Shown here piece after piece: positions 1 through 8,976 of a stretch of DNA of 64,000 bases. The notes beneath the pieces are model-generated. The model did no database searches and was not told the DNA's origin. It was given only the letters and a program-made list of their open reading frames with translations. The DNA is from JBBSDP01 sp963754335 (GTDB lineage: Bacteria > Planctomycetota > Phycisphaerae > Tepidisphaerales > Tepidisphaeraceae). Each line of letters begins with the position of its first letter. Positions within the stretch are counted from its first letter, which is position 1. The translations under genes and the position numbers were made by a program. Location: assembly GCA_963754335.1 (NCBI GenBank), contig CAVWFQ010000005.1:434001-498000 (forward strand), written 5' to 3'.

Positions 1-744
1 GGGGATCGCGTCTCCTTTGGCAAACGCTTCGATTACATCTGGTCGGCGCTCGTCAGTCTTCGCGCCGAGCGCGTCAAGATTTATGCGATCGACGACGACA
101 AATACCGCCCCTTCGAAATTCTGGACGCCAAGGGACACAGCGTGCTGACGAGTGTCGGCGTGCAGGTGCGCCGCGATACCACCAATCCCGGTTTTCTTCC
201 GTACAAAGGAACCGTCACGAGCGCGGGCGCCGAAATCTATGGAGCGCTGGGAGGAGCCTATTCGTTCCAGAAATTCACCGCCTCCTGGGACGGATACCAG
301 AGCCTCTTCGAAGATCTGATCGAACGCCGGACCGTCCTGGGGCTCCACGTCAACGGCGGGATCATCAACGGAAACTCTCCGTTCTTCGAGCGCTTTTACG
401 GCGGCGGGATCGGCAGCATCCGCGGTTTTGTCTACCGCGGAGTGAGCCCGCGCGGTGGAATCGGCGAAGATCCGATCGGAGGTAACTTCTCCCTGACGGG
501 AACGGCGGAAGTCAATTTCCCGCTCTACGGGGAAAATCTCCGCGGCGTCGTCTTCACTGACGGCGGCGATGTTGAGCGCGACGTGCGGTTCGGCGTATTC
601 CGCGCCAGCGTCGGCGCGGGAGTTCGATTAATCCTTCCGTTTCTGGGTCAGACTCCGCTCGCGGTTGATTTCGCCATTCCGGTCATCAAAGACGCCGAGG
701 ACCAAACCCAGCTCATCAGCTTTTCGTTCGGCTTTACGCAGTAA
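1..744 (+). CDS. bamA: BamA/Omp85 outer-membrane assembly protein, C-terminal part
   Basis: The reading frame is open from the first base, so the N-terminal POTRA region lies outside the window. The visible 247 residues are the C-terminal half of an Omp85 beta-barrel: alternating aromatic strands, the loop motif GGGIGSIRGF (equivalent to the conserved VRGF of BamA L6), then FTDGGDVE and a last strand ending SFSFGFTQ. BamA inserts outer-membrane proteins into the outer membrane. It is followed within about 30 bases by two periplasmic Skp-type chaperones and lpxD, the usual bamA-skp-lpxD order of diderm bacteria. This supports true BamA over a TamA-type paralogue. Confidence 0.85.
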   Translation, partial: GDRVSFGKRFDYIWSALVSLRAERVKIYAIDDDKYRPFEILDAKGHSVLTSVGVQVRRDTTNPGFLPYKGTVTSAGAEIYGALGGAYSFQKFTASWDGYQSLFEDLIERRTVLGLHVNGGIINGNSPFFERFYGGGIGSIRGFVYRGVSPRGGIGEDPIGGNFSLTGTAEVNFPLYGENLRGVVFTDGGDVERDVRFGVFRASVGAGVRLILPFLGQTPLAVDFAIPVIKDAEDQTQLISFSFGFTQ

Positions 745-775
745 AATGTCCCGCATCGGTCTAAAGGACGACGTC

Positions 776-1414
776 ATGACAATCCACATCACACGTCCAA
801 TCACCCTGATCGGGTTGCTCGCGGGAACCGCGGTTCTGCTCGCCTGGAGCTTTGCGCCGGGGGCGGGCGGCCCCGGCACTGCGCCGGCAGGGGCTCCGCG
901 CATTGCCGTTGCCAATGTCCTCCGAATTCTCTATGGCATGCAGGAGACCAAGGAGCTCACCGAAGCGCTCAGAACCAAAAACAAAGATCTGGAAGCGAAA
1001 GCGAAGGAGAAAGGCGCCGCCCTCGAACAGATGCGGGAAGGGATTCGTCAGGTCAAACCCGACAGCCCTCAGTACAACGACAAGCTCAAGGATCTGGACA
1101 ATGCGATGGCCGATCTGGAGTCATGGGAAAAAGTGGCCCGCATCGAGGCCGAACGCGATCAGAAAATGATGATGAAAAATCTGTTCGTGAAGATTAAGGG
1201 TGCGATTGGCGATATCGCCAAAGAGGAGGGTTATGATGTGGTGCTCGCCAGTCAGAGCGATGATTTTCCTGACCTGGAGCATATGAACATGGACCAGCTT
1301 GGCGGTTTCATCAAACAGCAGAGCGTTCTTTATGCCGCCAAAGGTCTCGACATCAGCGATGCCGTGCTGACCCGGCTCGACGCCAACTACGCGAAGGAAA
1401 AGGGAGCTAAATAG
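776..1414 (+). CDS. Skp/OmpH-family periplasmic chaperone, copy 1
   Basis: A 212-residue protein with an N-terminal hydrophobic signal segment (about residues 5-22), then the OmpH entry motif RIAVANV and a long charged coiled-coil rich in Lys/Glu with a conserved PDSPQY turn. Skp holds unfolded outer-membrane proteins in the periplasm for delivery to BamA, whose gene lies immediately upstream. Start chosen at 776 because AAAGGA stands 8 bases before it; an in-frame ATG at 746 overlaps the upstream region and has no good ribosome site. It is a tandem paralogue of the next gene, with near-identical C-termini (AVLTRLDANYAKEKGAK). Confidence 0.85.
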   Translation: MTIHITRPITLIGLLAGTAVLLAWSFAPGAGGPGTAPAGAPRIAVANVLRILYGMQETKELTEALRTKNKDLEAKAKEKGAALEQMREGIRQVKPDSPQYNDKLKDLDNAMADLESWEKVARIEAERDQKMMMKNLFVKIKGAIGDIAKEEGYDVVLASQSDDFPDLEHMNMDQLGGFIKQQSVLYAAKGLDISDAVLTRLDANYAKEKGAK

Positions 1415-1487
1415 AGCTTGCCTGTCACTCTCAGAAAGAGTTCTTGTGACCGGCAACCCGCCTACTTTTGTAAGAAAGGATCAGCAT

Positions 1488-2119
1488 ATGAAAGTCAGTA
1501 ATTCACGTCCGTCGTCGCTGCTCGTCTTATTGGCAATTTCGACTCTTGCGCTGGTTGAAACTCGCGCCTCGGCGGCCCCGGCCGCGCCGCGCCGGCCGCC
1601 GAGCGCATCGCCGTGGCCAACGTATCCCGCATCTTTAATGAAATGCAGGAGACCAAGGACCTGAAGGAACAGCTTGAAACCAAGCGCCAGGATCTGGGCA
1701 ACCAGGAAAAGGAAAAGCGGGCCGCCATCAAGGAGATGGACGATCACCTTCACAATATCAAGCCCGACAGTCCGCAGTACAAGGAAGACGTCGAGAAACT
1801 CGACAATGCGATGGCCAGCCTGGAGTCCTGGGGAAAGGTGGTTCGCCTTGAGGCCGAACGAGACCAGAAAGTAACGATGCGAAATCTTTTCGACAAGATC
1901 AAGTCCGCCGTCGCCGGCATCGCCAAACAACAGGGGTATGATATTGTGCTCGCCGACCAGGGAGGCGAATTCCCCAACCTCGAGCAGGTCAATTTCGACC
2001 AGCTTCGCGCTTATATCAACCAGCAGAGCGTCCTTTTCGCCTCTAAAGGTGTCGACATCAGCGATGCCGTGCTGACCCGGCTCGACGCCGACTACGCGAA
2101 GGAAAAGGGAGCGAAGTAG
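1488..2119 (+). CDS. Skp/OmpH-family periplasmic chaperone, copy 2 (frameshift in signal region)
   Basis: Start at 1488 has a strong AAGAAAGGA site. The first about 35 residues encode a signal peptide (SSLLVLLAISTLALVETRA) in one frame. The mature OmpH domain (RIAVANVSRIFNEMQETK onward to the stop at 2119) is in the frame one base earlier. The switch lies in the GC-rich stretch at about 1575-1605 and is repaired by one extra base, giving an Ala/Pro-rich linker. The mature part parallels copy 1 along its full length, including PDSPQY and AVLTRLDADYAKEKGAK. Probably a functional chaperone with a sequencing deletion, otherwise a recent pseudogene. Confidence 0.75.
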
Positions 2120-2128
2120 CAGTTGTCA

Positions 2129-2185
2129 CGTAGGGTGGGCTCGGCCCACCATGTCCGCTCAAGTGTGGGCCGAGCCCACCCTACG
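2129..2185. repeat. REP-like palindrome, family A
   Basis: Perfect 21-base arms (left 2129-2149 beginning CGTAGGGTGGGCTCGGCCCA, right 2165-2185) around a 15-base loop. The same unit occurs at 7291-7345 and, diverged, at 41041-41106. It lies between skp copy 2 and lpxD, where it could act as an mRNA hairpin. Confidence 0.85.
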
Positions 2186-2196
2186 GACGAATTCCC

Positions 2197-3237
2197 ATGC
2201 CAACCCTTTCCGACATTGCGTCATTGCTTGGCGTGTCCGCCACGAGTGGCGGACACATGGAGATTACCGGGATCGGCGCGCTCAGTGACGCGATGGAGAG
2301 CGAACTTTCCCTTCTCGCGGCCGAAACGTATCTGCCGCAGTTGAGTTCCACTCGCGCCGCGGCTGTCATCGTGCAGCGGAAGCTGACGCTGCCGGATTCC
2401 TGGCAACGGCCCGTTCTGCGCGTGGACGATGTGGATCTGGCCGTTGCAAAAATTCTGCCCCTCTTCGCTCCGCCAATTCCGGCCCCGCCGGCGGGTGTCG
2501 ATTCGGCCGCCCGTGTTTCTCCGTCGGCGTCGCTCGGATCCGGCGTCGCGATCGGTCCTCACGTGGTCATCGGCCAGCGGTCGCGGCTCGGCAACCGATG
2601 CGTCCTTCACGCCAATGTGTTCATCGGCGACGACGTCGTGATCGGGGACGATTGCCACCTCTTCCCCAATGTCGTGGTGCGCGAGCGAATCACGATCGGG
2701 AACCGTGTCGTGATCCATGCCGGAAGCGTCCTGGGCACTGACGGGTTCGGCTACCGCTGGGACGGCGCGAAGCACGCCAAGATCCCGCAAATCGGCACCG
2801 TCATCATCGAGGACGATGTCGAAATCGGCTCGTGTTCCTGCATCGACCGCGCCAAGTTCGGCGCCACGCGCGTCGGCCGGGGCACCAAGGTCGACAACCT
2901 GGTCCAGATCGCCCACAACGTGCAGGTCGGCCCGCACTGCATTCTGGCTGGCCAGGTTGCTCTGGCCGGCTCCGTCCGCCTCGGCGCCGGCGTTGTCCTC
3001 GGCGGGCAAGCCGCTGTCCGCGACCATATTTCCGTTGGCGACGGTGCTATGGTCGCGGGGTGCAGCGGGGTCGCGGAGGATGTGATTGCCAGGACGATCG
3101 TCAGCGGCACCCCTGCCATCCCCCACCGCCAGAGCCTGCGCGAGCAGGCCGCGCTGCGGAGATTGCCGGATCTGGTGGTCCAGGTTCGAAAGCTGCAGGA
3201 AGAGATTGAGAAATTGAAGAAGCAGATCAGCGAATAG
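2197..3237 (+). CDS. lpxD: UDP-3-O-acylglucosamine N-acyltransferase
   Basis: A 346-residue LpxD: N-terminal uridine-binding domain (about 1-100), then a left-handed beta-helix of hexapeptide repeats (about 105-300) with the family signature GTDGFGYRWDG and the catalytic-region DNLVQIAHNVQVG, and a C-terminal helix with Lys/Glu heptads that trimerises the enzyme. It transfers the second acyl chain onto UDP-glucosamine in lipid A synthesis. Usual LpxD length is about 340. It is last in the bamA-skp-skp-lpxD run; fabZ/lpxC and lpxA, often next in line, are absent here. No strong ribosome site precedes the ATG; the family A palindrome ends 11 bases upstream. Confidence 0.93.
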   Translation: MPTLSDIASLLGVSATSGGHMEITGIGALSDAMESELSLLAAETYLPQLSSTRAAAVIVQRKLTLPDSWQRPVLRVDDVDLAVAKILPLFAPPIPAPPAGVDSAARVSPSASLGSGVAIGPHVVIGQRSRLGNRCVLHANVFIGDDVVIGDDCHLFPNVVVRERITIGNRVVIHAGSVLGTDGFGYRWDGAKHAKIPQIGTVIIEDDVEIGSCSCIDRAKFGATRVGRGTKVDNLVQIAHNVQVGPHCILAGQVALAGSVRLGAGVVLGGQAAVRDHISVGDGAMVAGCSGVAEDVIARTIVSGTPAIPHRQSLREQAALRRLPDLVVQVRKLQEEIEKLKKQISE

Positions 3238-3249
3238 CTCGGAACTGAA

Positions 3250-3308
3250 GTGGCACGGGTTTCCAACCCGTGTCTTGATCGGGGACACGGGTTGAAAACC
3301 CGTGCCAC
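3250..3308. repeat. REP-like palindrome, family B (CACGGG/CCCGTG)
   Basis: Two 24-base arms, 3250-3273 and 3285-3308, are inverted copies starting GTGGCACGGG. Each arm is itself a small hairpin (CACGGG..CCCGTG). It lies between the convergent lpxD and glycoside hydrolase genes. Further copies are at 50408-50466 and at both ends of the element at 44283-44465. Confidence 0.85.
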
Positions 3309-3314
3309 AAAACA

Positions 3315-6300
3315 TCACCACCTGAAAAACCGATACGGGTCATCCATTTCTTCCGGCGTGTCGAGATAAAGACCGCTCAGATATCGCTTCTCCTGATCGG
3401 GCGCACCGACCGGCGAATGAATGCGGTCGAGAATCGGCGTTGTGCCCACGGCCCCAAGATTGGCAAGCAGCCGGGCGAGCAAGCAGGCGGAGCGACGATA
3501 GGTTCGCTTTACGCCATACGACTGCGCGTAGTCGAACTGCCACGGGACAAGCTGGCAGAAAATGACCGAAGGAGAATGGCCTGCGGGTGCGCAAGCGAGA
3601 ACGCCGTCGCCGAGGATGTCGGCGCCTCCCGAAATCAGCGGGATCGGAAGCGGGCCTCGGTCCATGACGTCGGCGGGACCGATGTACGCCAGCGGCGAAT
3701 TCAGTGCCGGCGGGTCGAAGATAGAGTTGATGTGCTCCGCCTGCCGGGTCGATACCGGGAAGGGTAGAAACGACGCCAGCGATTGCCCGTCGAGGCCGAT
3801 GGCGAGCACTTTGCCGCCGGCGGAAATAAATTGCGCGATCGCGGCGGCGTGCGGCGCGAGAACCAAGCCAGCGCTGGGACCGGCTACGAGCAACTGATCC
3901 GGGGACAAATCGCCGGCGGGAAATTCGGAAACGCTCACGCCAGCCGATTCGAGGAATTTTTTCCCATCGGGTTCACCTGTATAAATCACGGTCCGCGCCG
4001 GTTCAGGTTTCCAGTTTCCCGCGTATTGGAGAAGGCGGCCCGCCAGTTCATCGGCGACCGGATCCGCTTCAGTTCGTCCGGTGACATCGAGCTGACAGAA
4101 GATCGCCATCCCCTTTCCTTCACGGTATTCGAGGAGCGGGCTGTATTGGAGGCTGTAGCCGCCGTCGAGGATCGGGCGGAAATCGCCGCGCACGGGTTTT
4201 TCGATCAGTACGGAGGCGACACTTCCGCGATTGCCGCAGCGCCAGACACGCGTGACGGGGATTCCGCACCATTGGATGGTCGGGCCGTAGCGCTCGCGCA
4301 CTTCGTACTTGAGCTGCGGCGGGCTGGTCGTCGCCGAGCCACGCCAGTCGCGCAGCAGTTTTGCATCGATGCCCGCCAGCAACGGATGATCGGGAACGCG
4401 CGGGAAGACCTGACGCAGGCCATATGACTCGACGCGGAAGCCGAGCCGCTTTTCCATCACGTCGGCGGATTGCTCGAAAAAGATAACCCGCAGACCGTCG
4501 CGCACGCGGGCCAGATCGGGCGCGGGGCCGTCGACAGTCAGCGCCAGCTTGCCGACGATGAGAATATCTTCGGACTTCAGTTCGGAGTTGGCGTCGACGC
4601 GCTGAAACGGAACGCCGAGCTTCGTGAGCCAGTCGGCGGTTTGACCGATCGGATCAAAGAGTGAAACACGCGCGGGAACCTTCGCAGCCTCCGCGGCCGG
4701 AAGAACGCTCAGCGTAAATGAGTCGGTCTGTTCCTGACCATCGCCGAACCGCGCGGGCGCTGAGCTGATAATCCCCGGCTGGGAGCGCCCGGGGCAAATC
4801 GAATCGAAGTGGAAGCCGCGTTTGTTTTCCGGGCTCGACCGCGATCCGCGTTTCTCCCTTGATCGGCTGGGGCAGGGCGAGCGACCAATCGCATTGAAAG
4901 TTCACGGTCTGCCGTGAATTGTTGATGAGGATAAGCTGTTTCTCAACCGATTCGCCGGCGCGGAAGATATGGTCTTTCGACGTAAACGCCGCCGGTTTAC
5001 CGGCGATGTAAGCCAACACAGGCTGATTGTTACGAAGTACTGCTTTTCCAACAGCCGTCGGCATCCAGTCGGCAAATTCGAAGGCCGTGTCAATGCGCAG
5101 GACGCGATCGGCGATGAAATCGGGACTGAATCCGGGCCGCTGGAGATTTTCCCAATCGACGGTCAGTTCCTTGCGGCCGCGATCGACGTTATCGCGTGGA
5201 ATCCAGAACATGCCGTATTCCCATGGCGAGATTCCCGACACGCCCCAGGTGCGGAAAGCACGCCAGTTATCGGTCAGGTACATGGCCATGACGGTGTTGC
5301 GGTCTTCAAAGCGAGGCGAGCCCATTTCGGTTGGATAATCCCATCGATTCCAGGTGCTGCCGGCGCGGAACTGCTGGGCTTCCCAGCGGATGTTGGCTTT
5401 TTCACGATCACCGATCGCGAAAGCGCGATCCCCAAGGAGTTGGGCGTTCCACTCGGCCATGCACCATTCCCACGGAACTTTGGCGCTGCCGAATTCGCGT
5501 TCCCCTTTGTACCAGCCGCGATACATCGCCCAATCCCAACTGAACGGTGCGCCATATTCGCAGGTGAAGGCCGGCTTCGTTCCCGCCGAGGCCCAATGGC
5601 CGAACCAGTCATCGAGCTCCTGGATCGGAGCCCAGTTGGGATAGAAATTGCTCGTGTGCATCGAACCGATATTCCCGCCGGCGTGGTGGTAGACGATGCG
5701 GCTGGGGTCCAGCGACCGCACAATCGCTTCGGCACGCAGGGCGCGCTCCATGTTTCGGCTGGACCATTGCTCTCGCGCGGCGTGCTGACCGTCGAGCAGG
5801 TCGGGATTCATGTCTTCGGAATATCCGGTCGCGTTATGGCTCATCGCGTAGAAGACGACCGACGGATGGCTCCCCGCCACGCGTACGTAGAAGGCCGCAT
5901 GCCTGGCGTAACTGTTATTCTGATCCGCGTCCGGCTTGTCCCAGTCGTATTGCGCAAAATGGGGCTGGGTCAGGGCGAAGAGCATTCCTTCCTCGTCAGC
6001 GGCGCGAAGAATTTCGGCAAAGCCCAGGTGCGAGCCGGGCTCGCAGTCATAGTTGTGCGTGTAGACGAAATTGATCCCGAGCTTTTTTAGTCTTCGGAAT
6101 GTTTCGCGCGCCGCCGACTCGTTGGCCGCGGCAGCGCCGATGGTTGCGTTGTCGAACGGGACGGCGGAAAGAAAAATCGGCGTGCCGTTGAGGAAGAAGT
6201 TGCGACCGTCGATCCAGAGCTCGCGGAATCCAAATCGTTCGTCAGCGGCGACATCGAGCGCCTTGCCGGAAGCGTCGGTCAGCATGAGCTGGGCATCGTA

Positions 6301-7224
6301 CAAATTCTGCGGCGCGTCAGTATCCCAGAGCTTCTCCGGCTTCCATTGCTGAGAAAAACTGAAGCGGCCATTTTTCAGGTCGGCGGAGGTAAAAGACTTG
6401 CTGGAAAATTCAATGACTTGCCTGCCGGCGTCGCTGATCCGGGCACGGAGTTGATAGGAATGGTTTGCGGCCAACGCGTCCATACCCACATCAAACCTGA
6501 TTTCCGATCGCCGAACCGACGTGTTCACCCGGACATCGTCGATGCGCGCATCGGGCGGCGTGCTGACGAGATAGACATCGCCGCACAATCCCCGACGCGC
6601 CACCGAGCCTTTCACTTCCTTGGCCGTCGCCGTATCGGCGTAGCTGAGAAGAACGCCCTTCAGCGGCATCGCAAGAACCAGGAGGCACAGATTGTGTTTC
6701 GTGCCCGGCTGGCAGATCGGCGTCAGATCGATCTGGCCGGCGGGAAAACGAATCTCTCCGGATTTTTTCCCGTCAATGTAAACCACGGCGAAGGAGTTGA
6801 GATATTCGAGCGACAATGCGACCCGCCGGCCCCCCCACTGCCGGGGTATCTCGATCTGCCGCTCGTACCAGGCGGCGGAGATTTCGCCGACGTTTTGATG
6901 TTCCCAATTCGGGTGCGGATAGATCGTCTGTGAATCCTTCTGAAGATAATCGCCAACGCCCGGCCAACTTCCGGGAACCTTGAACCATCCCCATCCATCA
7001 GCCGGCGGCACGTCGGCGGCAGATTTGGCCGGCTGAAAATGCCACAGGCCATTGATGCAAACCCGCTCGCGCGTCGGCGTCGTTTCACGCCAGGCTTTGT
7101 CCAAGTCCCATGTCGCTTGAACGCCCGGCGGCAAAACCGCCGCGGTTTTTCCCTCGCCGCGGGCAATCGCTGCGGCGACGAGACAACTGAAAAGAAAAGC
7201 CGCGATAAGGAGTCGTGGTCTCAT
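3315..7224 (-). CDS. Secreted glycoside hydrolase family 2-type protein (one frameshift)
   Basis: A signal peptide (RPRLLIAAFLFSCLVAAAIA) precedes a GH2 sugar-binding jelly roll (WHFQPAK, KVPGSWPGVGDY, AWYERQIEIP), an immunoglobulin-like domain and a TIM barrel. The barrel carries the nucleophile-region motif FTCEYGAPFSWDW. The acid/base motif, normally NE, reads FYAMSHNATGY here. The frame ends at 4654, but a protein-like sequence (DGQEQTDSFTLSVLP, then to 3315) continues in the neighbouring frame if one base is dropped near 4755-4765. The whole gene is then about 1300 residues, with a C-terminal domain of unknown type. Start at 7224 is preceded by AGAGGG. Probably acts on plant or microbial polysaccharides outside the cytoplasm. 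Confidence 0.75.
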
Positions 7225-7290
7225 CCTGCCTAACCCTCTACTTCCAGAACGCCGACGGCTGCGCACCGTTGCCGAAGGTTCATGTTTTCG

Positions 7291-7345
7291 CAGGGTGGGC
7301 TCGGCCCACCACGAACACGAAGACGATGGGCCGAGCCCACCCTAC
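7291..7345. repeat. REP-like palindrome, family A (second copy)
   Basis: Left arm at 7291-7310 (CAGGGTGGGCTCGGCCCACC) and right arm ending 7345 (GGCCGAGCCCACCCTAC) repeat the unit seen at 2129-2185. It sits upstream of the GH2 gene and downstream of the PEP-CTERM gene terminator. Confidence 0.8.
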
Positions 7346-7360
7346 TTTCGATGGGCGCAG

Positions 7361-7390
7361 AAAAAAACCCCTGGTGGTTGCCAAGGGCTT
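7361..7390 (-). terminator. Rho-independent terminator of the PEP-CTERM gene
   Basis: On the minus strand, CCCTTGG (7381-7387) pairs with CCAGGGG (one G-T pair) around a six-base loop, followed directly by seven T. It lies about 20 bases past the stop codon at 7411. Confidence 0.75.
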
Positions 7391-7410
7391 TTGAATTCGA
7401 GGGGAGAAAT

Positions 7411-8106
7411 TTATCGGCGGTGCGCCAGGAGGCCCAATGCCCCAAGGCCGAAAAGAGTCAGGGAAGCCGGCTCGGGCGTGTACGCCTCGAGTTCGGCTAG
7501 ATTCATGTAGCTGTCGCCGCTGGGGTTGTGCTGAACAACTTGTACGTAAGTGCCCAACTTGCCAACGGGAATAACCATCCCTGAAGCCGTATCAATACCA
7601 TTCATATTCGGGCTGTTCACGTTCGCGGCCGACAGCGAAATCGTCGGAGTGAATTTGTAATCATTCGTGAAAACAAGCATGGCCCCATTGTAGACGTTGA
7701 GCGTAAATGGGTTATTTCCGCCATTATCGATGCGGTCGGAGCAGCAATCTGTTCGGTTGAATATATCGACAGTCGCAAAGTAAGTTGGGGTCATGAGTGT
7801 CACGCCCATTTCCTGGGGGTTCCCAGTTCCAGCCGTATGGGCGATGCTTCCGGAACCATCCACTCCCCCGCCATTGGCGTAGTCGCCGTCGCGATCTCCA
7901 TCATTGAGATTCGCCGCAGGAAGGCCCGGGTAAGTCGTGCTGCCGTCGTTCGCTCCGTTGACATCAGCCACACCGCCGTTGCTCGAGAGCAAAACATCGT
8001 TGGCCGGCGATGGAATGATCGCGGCTGCCCGAAGAGAGGTGGAACCGAAGAGGCAGGCAACCGTTAAAGCGCTTCCGAGATATAACCGCTGGTGCGTACG
8101 CGACAT
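7411..8106 (-). CDS. PEP-CTERM sorting-domain protein
   Basis: A 231-residue exported protein: signal peptide (LYLGSALTVACLFGSTSLRAAA), a galactose-binding-like beta-sandwich with VDIFNRTDCCSDRIDN and a C-terminal region NLAELEAYT typical of discoidin-like folds, then the sorting signal TPEPASLTLFGLGALGLLAHRR (PEP motif, hydrophobic helix, basic tail). Such proteins are cleaved and anchored by an exosortase; no exosortase gene is in this window. Start at 8106 is preceded by AAGGAGAG at good spacing, so the in-frame ATG 51 bases upstream is not used. Confidence 0.88.
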   Translation of the reverse strand: MSRTHQRLYLGSALTVACLFGSTSLRAAAIIPSPANDVLLSSNGGVADVNGANDGSTTYPGLPAANLNDGDRDGDYANGGGVDGSGSIAHTAGTGNPQEMGVTLMTPTYFATVDIFNRTDCCSDRIDNGGNNPFTLNVYNGAMLVFTNDYKFTPTISLSAANVNSPNMNGIDTASGMVIPVGKLGTYVQVVQHNPSGDSYMNLAELEAYTPEPASLTLFGLGALGLLAHRR

Positions 8107-8352
8107 GAAATTCTCTCCTTTTGAACGGCCTCGATGAATGGCGAAGCTTTTCCGCAAAACTCGCTACGAATTGATGTGCTGAAGCTTAACATGGAGATCG
8201 CGCCTGTTCAAGTAAATTTTAACATTTCCTGAAGGGCCTTTGTGTTTCGTGTGTTTTCCCCTGCCTACCGATTCAGACCGGCATTTTCCAACCTATCTGC
8301 CCAACTTAATGGTAACACTACAGATTCGACCTACTATTGGGCAAACACTCCG

Positions 8353-8673
8353 ATGACCCCATCCACCCGACGTGTCTGGATCGCTCGATCGATTGCCCTC
8401 ATAGCGGACGTCGCGCAGATCTTTTTGTTTCCCCTCGTCGCCGAAGGGATTGCCTCGCCGCTCAACGATGCCCTCGATGTCGTCGTCTGCTTTGTCCTCG
8501 TGCTGCTGGTTGGATGGCACATCGCATTCCTCCCCAGCTTTCTGATCCGGCTGCTTCCGTTGGCCGACCTTGCTCCGACGTGGACCATCGCCATCCTGAT
8601 CGCCACCCGCCGGGGCGGGTCTCTATCGCCATTACCGATCACCAACGCAAGTAACCTTGAGGCAAAGCCATGA
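8353..8673 (+). CDS. Small inner-membrane protein of unknown function
   Basis: About 106 residues with two or three hydrophobic helices (roughly IALIADVAQIFLFPLVA, LDVVVCFVLVLLVGWHIAF and PLADLAPTWTIAILIA). The stop overlaps the next start (ATGA at 8670), so the two are probably co-translated. The ATG at 8353 is the likely start; the reading frame is open to 8242 but that part has low-complexity, non-membrane composition. No family is recognised beyond general resemblance to small uncharacterised bacterial membrane proteins. Confidence 0.6.
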   Translation: MTPSTRRVWIARSIALIADVAQIFLFPLVAEGIASPLNDALDVVVCFVLVLLVGWHIAFLPSFLIRLLPLADLAPTWTIAILIATRRGGSLSPLPITNASNLEAKP

Positions 8674-8939
8674 CGGACCTCGATCCCATCTGCCGAAATG
8701 TTCTGCGCGCCGCCTATCAGATCTCCGGCTTTACCGAGTCGCCGGTTTCGTTCGATCAGATTGCTAACGTGTCGCCGATCTCGGAGGAGAAATTCGGTGA
8801 GGTCATTGCCGCGCTGCGAATGCGGGGGCTCGTGCAAGTGGATGAGTCGTCGAGGGCTCTGGCTCTGACTCAAGAGGGAATCGCGCTGGCCGCAACCCTT
8901 CCGCCGGTTTCCGAACCACCCCTGTTTGAGGACATTTGA
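8670..8939 (+). CDS. Small winged-helix-like protein
   Basis: An 89-residue soluble protein resembling a winged helix: a helical start (CRNVLRAAYQISGF), a recognition-helix-like section (ISEEKFGEVIAALRMRGLV) and a beta-hairpin wing (VQVDESSRALALTQEGIALA). It may sense or regulate something for the membrane protein with which it overlaps by four bases. GAGG lies 8 bases upstream of the ATG. A DNA-binding role is inference from fold-like pattern only. Confidence 0.6.
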   Translation: MTDLDPICRNVLRAAYQISGFTESPVSFDQIANVSPISEEKFGEVIAALRMRGLVQVDESSRALALTQEGIALAATLPPVSEPPLFEDI

Positions 8940-8976
8940 GTTGGTCCGGAAGTCCGCTGTCGCAATCGGGTGCGGC

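Noticed and set aside
1575..1610. Programmed ribosomal frameshift in skp copy 2
   Set aside because: There is no slippery heptamer or stimulatory structure at the site, and many unrelated genes in the window show similar single-base breaks, so an indel is simpler.
2221..3321. 366-codon open frame on the minus strand opposite lpxD
   Set aside because: High-GC codon use in lpxD leaves the opposite strand open; the translation is low-complexity Asp/Ala/Val sequence with no domain, while the lpxD frame has all family motifs.
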